64,000 bases of DNA from Trebouxia sp. TZW2008 (lineage: Eukaryota; Chlorophyta; Trebouxiophyceae; Trebouxiales; Trebouxiaceae), in assembly GCA_002118135.1 (NCBI GenBank), contig BDIU01000334.1, positions 1-64,000 on the forward strand, read 5' to 3'. Both the position numbers and the translations under genes were made by a program. Of the stretch, positions 56,109 through 64,000 are shown one piece after another. The first letter of the stretch is position 1; every line of letters starts with the position of its first letter. The notes beneath the pieces are model-generated. The model was not told the origin of the DNA. It saw only the letters and a program-made list of their open reading frames with translations, and did not search any database.

Positions 56109-59100
56109 ATGGCACCTCCAGAATCAACCACGACCCTCGGCGATGATTACGGAGCCACCTACAAGGATTACCTCAACAAAACTAAGGAATACGTACAACG
56201 AGTTGAGACCTTCAACTTGTCGGAGCATGAGCGCAACGATCACGATGCAATCAAGTAAGTAGTCGTGAACCTAATCAGCGCCCGCGCTCAGCATACGTGA
56301 CGCTCTTTGGCTTTGCGAGTGAGCACTGCAGTATCCCTTCATATACTCTCTTCAGAATGCAGTGCCAAAAGCATGACCCCTGCAGCTAGCTGACTGCCAG
56401 TATCTCTGTGTGCATATGCATCTGTTGTGCTGGCTGCTGTGTGCATGCTGTTGCTGCTACTGGTGTCTGTCCACATCCGTCAAATGTGTCAAATGATGTC
56501 CAACATGCAGACATTCAGGTCCCCAAGGCAAGGTGGAGCCATTGACAATCATTGATGATCCAGCTGACTGGAAAGCAGCTGACCTGCAGGTATGTTGCAC
56601 TTTGCCGATCACTGCAGTATCATGAACCATGTTGCAGTTGTCTACATTACTGGCAACAAGTTGTACTGCCAGATTGCTCACATGGCAATCAGTTGGACCC
56701 AACAGCGAGCCTTAGTCCTGCTACAGCAGAGCTTAGTTCTGCCTTTTGACAGAACTTCTCCGTACCTGTGCCACTAGTGCTGATCTAGTGAGTGTATACA
56801 TCACATGTATCCTCAGCAATATGCTTGCTTGGCCAAATGATATTTGCAATGGCAGGGGCGTGAAGCAGAGTATACCTACCGCTTCACTGAAGCTGATGTG
56901 GCAGAGCTAGCTGCTGCTGTTGACCGTGTCAAGCTTTCTGGTGTGCGCAGCGAGACAGACATCCTGCAGGTGATCATACATTCGCATCTCAATGCCCAAA
57001 AAGCTGAAGCACACATATCTTCTTCTTCAGCGCGCTAAATGCTATGTATACTTCGGCTGCTGCAGTACTTGCACAGAAGCTACTCATGCTTTGAGATGCC
57101 TGGCCTCAGCAATGCGGGCATTGCTTATGTCATGCTACAATTATGCATTTCTGTGTCAAACATTCACATGTGTATTGCAGTTGGGCAAGAAAGACTTCCA
57201 CCTCCCAAACCTGTCAGCTACACTGATTGAGATTGGCAAAGAGGTCAATGCAGGCAGGGGGTTCAAGCTTGTCAAGTAAGCACTACTTGTCACGTGATCA
57301 CTGTTTATTCAACCTCTATGTTATTCTCCTTTTTGTCGCCACCCATGATTGAATTACACGAAGCACTACATGTAGTGTGTACACTACTGCCCGAGCAAGC
57401 CTTTTTGCACGTTCTCTGCTTGTGCATGTACAACTGCTGCTGTCGCATGAGTCATACCTGACTGTCAAGGTGATAGTTGCAACAGCAACAGCACTGATGT
57501 CTTTGCTTTTGCCATGATGCGCATGGATATTGAGCAGCAGATGATAGACCAAGTCCTGCTGAGCATGCTTTGAGACATTGCATGTAGTAACCTGCAGCTA
57601 AAAGGTCACAATCCCAATAGTGCGTGTTTTCTTGTCTAAACAAAGTGTGGTATCTGCTGTCATTGGCAGCACTTTTGCAGCAACACTTTGGTTGCTCAAA
57701 CGACCATGTGGTTGACCAGACTCTCGACGTATGTGGTCTCACTGCAGGGGCTTCCCAGTGCAGAAGTACAGCGAAGACCGCTTGGGACTGGTATCGGCTT
57801 TCTGGGGAGTAGATTTGCATTTGGGTCAGCCATTGATCTCCCAGACTGACTACATGGCAGACAATTGCTTGAGTTGGACCGATGCAGCTTTTTGGTGAAC
57901 TTGAGTGTCTTGCAGGGGCTTCCCAGTGCAAAAATACAGTGAAGACCGTTTGGGATTGGTCCTAGCATTCTGGGGAGTTGGCCTGCATTTGGGTCGGCCA
58001 CTCATCTCCCAGACTGACTACAAGGCAGACGGTTCCGTTTTTGGGTCTGTTCTGAACCATGTTACAGATGGTAGACACGTCCAAGGTGCGAATGCTGCTC
58101 AGTTGCTGCCAAAAGGTGCTTGCCTGCTCACATTCTAGTTTATTTGTTGGCAGCTCAATGCACTCTGCTGACGTGTAGCTTCAGCGTGTGTTCAAAACCT
58201 TGGCCGCGAAATGGAAATGCCTGCTCAATGAATTGTGGACTCTTGTGCACAATCATGCCACAACAGCATGCGCAAGGCGCACGTCGTCTAAGCAGAATGC
58301 AGCTACTCTCTTGATGCAATTGAGCAGGCACAGACTGGATGCAAGACACAAAAGCTTAGTGGTCAATACTGATCCGATTGCACCTTCCCTGCAACTGCAG
58401 CTCTGTCATCTGCAATTGCACCTTGTATCCAATCCTGGCATTTAAGGTTTGCACAAGTCAGCATCTCAGCTGCACAGCACTCTGCACATTAACCTCACTG
58501 CAAGTGTTGCTGCTGATGCAGTGTTCCAGCATGACAAGCAACTGCCAAAGGGCAAGGTTGACATATGCTGCCTGCCCTTCCACACTGATCAAGGCGCAGC
58601 AGACCTCATTGTCCTGCTTTTAGTCACCACAGCCCAAGGCCGAAGATTGACATGAACTGTTTTGCCTGTCACAATGACCATCCAAGTTGCTGCTGCAGTG
58701 TTCCAGCATTCCAAGCGGCCGCTGCCTAAGGGCAAAATTGACATGAGCCGCCTGCCTTTCCATACTGACCAGGGCGCCATTGACTGCATTGTTCGCTGTC
58801 AGTCACTGCTATGCTGTCCCCTTTGACAACATTGATAGAGCTGTCTGTCGTTTCAGACTGACTAGGAAAGCTGCTGCTGCTGCTGCTGCTGCAGTGTTCC
58901 AGCATGACAAGCAGCCTCTGCCTAAGGGCAAGATTGACATGAGCCGCCTGCCTTTCCACACTGACCAGGGCGCAACAGACCTCATTGCACTGCTGTCAGT
59001 GACTGCTGCCCCTAAGGGTGGGGAGAGCAAGTGGGTGTCTGCTGTTGCCATCCACAATGAGCTGCTACGCAGAGGCAGAAAGGTAAGAACAGTGATACAA

Positions 59101-61828
59101 GTCTCAGCGCGTCAGCTGCTGGTTGCAATTTCTGAGGAGGGCAAGTGGGTGTCCGCTGCTGTCATTGATGAAGAGCTGGCAGACAAATGAGCAGCACTGC
59201 AGTGACATCAGCTGCTGTGCAATACAGCGTCTGATGATTGCAGTCTCAACACAATGGGCATTGCAATGTCCTGTGTGCTGTTGTAGGTCACATCAAGCTG
59301 CTGTGCAGAGAAAGAGCAGCATTTGTATGTGATGACTACATTGTTGAATGCAACTCATGATTTCAAACAACCACTTCTGAATGCTGTCCTGTATTGTAAG
59401 CCCTTGTGTCTCACATTTCTTGGTATTTACAAGTATCTGGTGGCAGAGTTGAATGGAGTCTGACTTTGTGTTTTGGCTCCCTTTCTTGACGCTTTCAAAG
59501 TTACTTGCAATTGCAGGATCTGGTGGCAGAGCTGAGCCGTCCAAAGGCTTGGTACACCCCCCGCAAGCTGTCTCAGCAGGCCTACGATCGCAAGGCTGAT
59601 GGAAGCTTTGCTGGCTTTGAAGAAGAGGTGTGCACTATTGTGGTTTCATCTTCAGTACTGTGAACAAGCTTTGCCCTGCATCTACCCTTTTCCAATTGCA
59701 TGCATCTGCAGTGTGTTGGCACGCAACTTTCAACAGGATGTGCCCAAGACTGGCATCAAGACCTGTGTCTGTGTAGCATTGCTGGCAGCATTGCGCAAGA
59801 TGCTGCCAACTGCCTCAACTTCTCCGTCGATGTCAAATAGCTCACCTGAAATCAGGCAACATATGCAGAAAGCCTTGACAGGGTGCAGACTTTGTTCTGA
59901 CCATGACCCTGTCATCTCAGCTACTAATAAGGCAATTTGTTATGTGCCATTTCCCTTTTGCCTACCATACGGCTACCTGAGTGTGCTTTTTGTACTCTTC
60001 TCTCTCTTCCTCATCTTCATCACAATTACTTTCATCCAAGTCCAGTCAAGTGATAGAAGACTGCTTGATGGTCTTCAGACCTTGTGCTGGCCTCGTCATT
60101 CCCACTAAAGTCATAAAGCATGTCATGATAGCTATCTCTGTATGCTCTTCTTGCTTTTGAGGCAGCTCGTCTGGTGCAGATTCCGTTCGCATACCATGAT
60201 GGCTACCTGAGTGTGCACTTTGAGGCTCACAAATACCAGGACATCAAGCTCACTCCTCTGCAAGAGGAGGCAGTCTGGTACGCGCACAGGCTATGCTGCT
60301 GCAAATGATTGGACGCTGTGCCAAGGCATTCAGATGTAGCGTGACTGCCAGCAGTTGCACTTTGTTTGGAACTTTTGCATTGTAATTCAATACATGCCGC
60401 TCAGCACATGTGCAGTGCCATTGCATTTTGTTGGCACAGGAATATGCCTTTTGGGGGGGGGGGGAAGGGTGGGGTCGCATACATTGTCTCCTGTGCATGC
60501 ATGGCCAGACCGCCTATGATGTCACAGCAGCAAAGCATTTGCCTTGTCACTTTCAGCATGGAGCAAGATGCATTGCCTTGCTACTGATCAACATCCTGTT
60601 ATGCTGCAGGGCTGTGGCGAAGCTTGCAGAGAGCCCTGAGTTCCACCTGTCCAAGACTCTGGAGCCAGGAGACATTGAGATTGTGCACAACCCCACCATC
60701 TTCCACACTCGTGGAGAGGTCTCTGATGGCCAGGTCAGCCCTTGCACTGTTGATGTATCATCATGGCAGGACCAGTCATGTTTCCATTGACCAGAGCACA
60801 TGGTGATTGTGCACAACCTCACCATCTATCACACTCCTCTATAGGAATTTCATGGCTGGGTCAGTCCTATACATTGGCTTCAATGCTACTCCTACAGTGG
60901 ACTGCTTTAGCAAAGCCATGGCTTCATCTGTGCTGCTGGACATGCCATGTTTGGAAACAATGTGCGTACACTCTTCAGTGTTTTCAGAGATCATGTCAAG
61001 TTTCCATCAAGAAACCTCCGCTACGAGGCTTCTGTATGTGCACATACAGAAGCTGCTGCCTGTCACACATAGGTTTACCCTGTGGTGTTCTGAAAACCTG
61101 TGGGTGCCTGCTCAAGATCTTTGTTGCCACTAGTCCTACCTTGCTTGTACAGACAACACGCACATCTTGCAAATGCTGGAGAACCTGCGTTGCAGCATGT
61201 CCTTGGAGTCTGCATGCTCCAGAGGCAAGCAGACTCCAAGAGAGAAGCGTCATCTGCTGCGCTGGTGGGTCGCAACAGATGCTAATAACAGACCAGTCCC
61301 TCCCTTACCATGTTGCCGCGAGACAGAACTATTGGACTTCTACTGACAAACTTTGCTGCTGTAATGAATGAATTTTGTGACAGCCAGGAAATGTGATTCA
61401 GCTCGACTCTGCTGCATGCAGACACCAAGAGAGAAGCAACACTTGCCAATTTCTGCGCTGGCGGATTGCATCAGACGCTGACAACAGGCCTGTGGCCCAT
61501 CTCTTTGTCCCCAGGCAAATTGTCCAACTACTGCTGACAAAAGCTGTTGCCACAGCGTAAACAATTTGTGTCAGCCAGGAAATGTGTCCTTTCACCTTGT
61601 CTGTGGTGCATGCAGACACCAAGGGAGAAGCGCCACTTGCTGCGCTGGTGGATAGCCTCAGACGCTAACAAGAGGCCTGTGCCCCCTCTCTTTGCCCCAC
61701 GCTCTAATGTGCAAGCCACTGGGGGTTTTGTCATCCCTGAGGGGTCCCAAGTCCGCCTGCCTCTGTACCCCTACTCTAGGCATGATGGGTTGGGCCAGTC
61801 ACCAATTGAGCTGGAAGTCACTTCCTAG
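56109..61828 (+). CDS. TauD/TfdA-family Fe(II)/2-oxoglutarate dioxygenase
   Basis: Ten exons close in phase to about 445 residues: 56109-56254, 56511-56589, 56856-56969, 57181-57275, 57916-58085, 58895-59082, 59517-59627, 60180-60277, 60610-60733 and 61616-61828. Order of motifs: TIIDDPADWKAADLQ, DFHLPNLSATLIEIGKEVNA, GFPVQKYSEDRLGLVLAFWG, then SRLPFHTDQGATDLIALLSV with the HxD iron ligands, WVSAVAIHNELLRRG, IPFAYHDGYLSVHF, LEPGDIEIVHNPTIFHTRGE with the distal His, and KRHLLRWW with the 2-oxoglutarate-binding Arg. Such enzymes oxidise small substrates using oxygen and 2-oxoglutarate. The substrate cannot be read from the sequence. The start MAPPESTTT follows an acceptor-like cttgcag, so an upstream exon is likely; an earlier ATG at 56070 would add a hydrophobic leader. 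Confidence 0.85.
57746..58040 (+). repeat. Two copies of a dioxygenase exon (GFPVQKYSEDR)
   Basis: The acceptor and first 115 bases of the exon at 57916 also occur at 57749, 167 bp upstream, about 85% identical and with tgcag kept. The upstream copy has no donor at the matching place. Confidence 0.88.
58505..59190 (+). repeat. Copies around the HxD catalytic exon
   Basis: gcagtgttccagcat occurs at about 58518, 58697 and 58891. Each is followed by the LPFHTDQG-coding segment and all three keep the HTD codons. Only the third runs on to the donor at 59083. A 3' copy of the exon end (agcaagtgggtgtctgctg type) lies at 59140-59190. Confidence 0.88.
60453..60464. repeat. G homopolymer (12 G)
   Basis: Twelve consecutive G in an intron of the dioxygenase gene, followed by a G-rich stretch. 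It could fold as a quadruplex and is prone to length error. Confidence 0.9.
61225..61690 (+). repeat. Three tandem copies of the dioxygenase terminal exon 5' part
   Basis: Copies start after acceptors near 61229, 61414 and 61615, each with gcagac-ccaag-gagaag. Copy 1 reads TPREKRHLLRWWVATDANN and is open to a stop at 61344, so it could serve as an alternative last exon. Copy 2 loses the Arg motif frame. Copy 3 is the full-length terminal exon. Confidence 0.85.
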
Positions 61829-63100
61829 GCTCGTCATATTGCAGCTTGTATAGCCTTGCTGTATCGTGTTGCTGTACAGTATTGCTGTTTAGCCTCACGG
61901 TATGCGTAAGCCTATAAGCGTGTGTCAGAAGGCAAATACGGATGCCATTCAAACTAGGGCGGCATGCTACAGGTCAACATGATTGGCTAGTAGTTTCAAG
62001 GCAGTCTAAGGTTGAGCTTGCTGTCAGATTCTGTTCCATCAAGAGCTGTTGTGTCAAGACTGGTATTGCAGAGAGTATGCTAGCATTCCTTGCTGTGTCT
62101 ATACTGCACATAGGCGTCGCCCAGCGTTTTGTAACAGCTGGCAGGTTTCAGATTGCTTCACTGTATTTAGTTGCTTTGATGCTCAGCATCCAGGCTGGAG
62201 TCAAGGATGATGCCATGTTTATATATGTAGCACGTCAAATGATGCAATTATTAGGGTACATGACAATTACAGCCGCGCAAGACGGCGAGTCTTTGGAACA
62301 AGGCGCGTCAAGACAGACTTGGATAAATGCAGCTTTTGGAGTATGTAAACACATTTGTTGCCAACATAGCAATTGCAGACCGCATTTGTTCAACCTGAAT
62401 TCTGCGTGAGTGATCTCATGGCAAGGCAGGAATGGATTGTGACTGCAAAGCTGTGCTTCAGCACGTTGCCGTCAGGTCAGCGTGGCATACTCATGTTGTC
62501 ACATCAGATGCAGACTGGCTCAGTAGGCTATGTGCGTTGAACTGCACAAGCAGACAGTCACCTTTGCTGACCAGGTTGAGGGTGCTCTGCTTTGTGTTGC
62601 CAAGGTCTTACACTATGACTTAGTTCACAAACTCAGCAGCTGCAGCACTGGTGTCCTAGGTTGCTGCAGGTGACACTCAAACTTAAACCACAGACAGTCA
62701 AGTGATTGCACATGTACACCAGGAGCTGCCTTGGAAAGTGCTGCATGCTTTAAGACTACACATTACAGCTTGCAGACTGGACTTCGACTGCATGCAAGGC
62801 AAGACTTTCCACGAAGTCAAATTTTGAAGCATAGGTGGTCCCTCGCTACTACAGGTGTTGCCAGAAAAAAAATCGTCACTGATTGCACGACACACAGTGT
62901 CACAATTGCTCCGTGCTGTAAGCTTTGAGATCACGCATCACAACTACTGGCCTTTGTTTGCATGCAAGCCAAGGCTTTCCACAAGCTGTCTAGCCTGATG
63001 CAGGCGCACCGCTGCTTCTGTGGTGGCAACACTTGTGGATGTCCATTCCTGAATCTGGCTGTCGTGGTAGTTGCAGATCTCTGCCTTCACACTGTATTAA
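61829..63100. other. Intergenic region downstream of the dioxygenase gene
   Basis: It holds the dioxygenase 3' UTR. A plus-strand open frame at 61942-62409 lacks splice or family support. A weak direct repeat (gcatgcaaggcaagactttccac type) occurs at about 62791 and 62959. Confidence 0.4.
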
Positions 63101-63144
63101 TGGTCAACGTCATTGACAGTCAGCTGCTGTTTCTGCTACTGGCT

Positions 63145-63989
63145 CACAGGGGACACTTTGCTGCAAGGTATGCAAAATTTGGTCTCACCCTTCCAATTTC
63201 TGAAGAAACTGCTGCTTCAAGTTCTCCAGGTACTGTGTCCCAACTGTAGCAAAGCAGCAAAGACTGAGAGCATGAGAATGCACCAAAAGCGTGGTATTGC
63301 CCCATACTGCAGAGATAGCAGGTTGCACATATGTCACAAAACAGCTGTGACCGACAGTTAACGTTGCTGCTGGATGTTGCTGCTGCTCCAGCATCAAGTC
63401 CAATCATCCGGATCAGATTGTCATCGGTGACAACAGCTTTGACAATCTCAAGTCTGTTGCAATGCAGCAGCGTCTTTGACGCAGAGCTTGGAAGTGTTCT
63501 GCAGGCATACCTTCTATGAGCTCGTCTATCTGCACAGAACCACATGATTCAATGTCATGGCTTGTTCAGCTCAGCTTGTCGACAGCAACTGTTGCAAACA
63601 TGCTCATGCATCTCACGGCACATTTGCAGTCAATTTCTAGTCACTGGTGTCACACTCGTGTGAAAGTTGCAGCTAAGGCATTCTACCTGCGTTTCTACAG
63701 CTTTCTTCCTTGTCTGCATCATGTAAATACCAGCGCGGACTGTGTCTGTCATACTCTCAGGGTCGGTGGTCAGCTGTGGGCCTTCCTCGCCTTCCACGCC
63801 GTCTTGACCTTGAGCGCCGTGAGATTGCTGCTGTGCAGTTCTGCTGTTGTCAGTGTACTGCTCACTATCTGGTGGCGAAGGCTCGCGAGCGTCTGAGTTC
63901 TGCACGCGCAGCTTCTTGGCTGAGGGTTGGCTTGCCCCGCCGTTTGTGGAGACGTGCTGGCTTCCGAGGGGAGTGCCTTGCAGCGACAT
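63145..63989 (-). CDS. Unrecognised protein, N-terminal exons (continues leftwards)
   Basis: The first exon is probably 63989-63731: MSLQGTPLGSQHVSTNGG, a basic SAKKLRVQNSDAREP patch, a Ser/Gln/Glu-rich stretch (EGEEGPQLTTDPESMTD), then a gtattt donor after TVRAG. Lower down, a short minus-strand segment after ctgtgcag (63529) reads IDELIEG in one frame. Another at about 63217-63173 reads YLENLKQQFLQKLEG before a gtgaga donor; both look helical. Mediator-type subunits have a low-complexity start plus short helices, but I cannot assign a family. Phases between these pieces were not closed. Confidence 0.35.
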
Positions 63990-64000
63990 GATCAGCAGCT

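Noticed and set aside
61942..62409. 155-codon plus-strand open frame with hydrophobic segments
   Set aside because: No family resemblance, no splice signals and no biased composition; it lies in the 3' flank of the dioxygenase gene.
1..64000. tRNA, rRNA or organelle genes; viral or bacterial insertions
   Set aside because: I saw no tRNA-type GTTCGAA loop with matching stems, no rRNA blocks and no compact intronless gene runs. This was a visual scan only, so small RNAs may have been missed.

Overview
This is nuclear DNA from an intron-rich eukaryote, most likely a green alga (Chlorophyta; Trebouxiophyceae is my best guess). The case rests on gene content and structure. There are many short exons with GT-AG and a few GC-AG introns. 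There is a CPL3-type RNA polymerase II CTD phosphatase with a C-terminal BRCT domain, an S1-domain protein resembling plastid pTAC10/PAP3, and a small protein with a plastid transit-like leader. A TGTAA polyadenylation-type motif follows the SET gene. An LRRC51-like gene fits a lineage with flagellate stages. All exon borders were read by eye from splice consensus, reading phase and protein similarity; none is confirmed by transcripts.

Layout. 0.2-1.4 kb (+): LRRC51-like protein. 1.9-4.4 kb (-): LENG1-like spliceosome-associated protein. 4.4-5.9 kb (-): an unrecognised small protein. 7.5 kb (-): tail of a small acidic protein. 8.1-12.5 kb (+): S1-domain protein. 13.6-23.5 kb and 25.7-35.0 kb (+): two tandem paralogous genes, here AB and CD, each coding for two class-3 lipase domains in one protein. 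35.6 kb: assembly gap with a truncated (-) exon beside it. 36.1-39.0 kb (+): SET/MYND-like methyltransferase. 39.3-40.4 kb (-): single-exon F-box protein. 41.1-42.1 kb (+): plastid-type membrane protein. 42.8-44.2 kb (-): thymidine kinase. 45.0-54.7 kb (-): CPL3-like CTD phosphatase with a hAT-type MITE in an intron. 56.1-61.8 kb (+): TauD/TfdA-type Fe(II)/2-oxoglutarate dioxygenase. 63.7-64.0 kb (-): first exon of an unknown gene.

Two things stand out. First, AB and CD share exon phases and several exon lengths. In both, the N-terminal lipase unit has Cys where the nucleophilic Ser should be and lacks the FRGT segment, while the C-terminal unit keeps GHSLGG, FRGT and DPVP. This looks like an inactive or altered lipase module fused to an active one. 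Second, in nearly every multi-exon gene the introns contain tandem, diverged copies of the neighbouring exon's end together with its splice site. Copies next to the 5' end of an exon carry an acceptor, and copies next to the 3' end carry a donor. Introns here seem to have grown by repeated duplication of exon-intron junctions, leaving arrays of decoy or alternative exons, some fully open and in phase.
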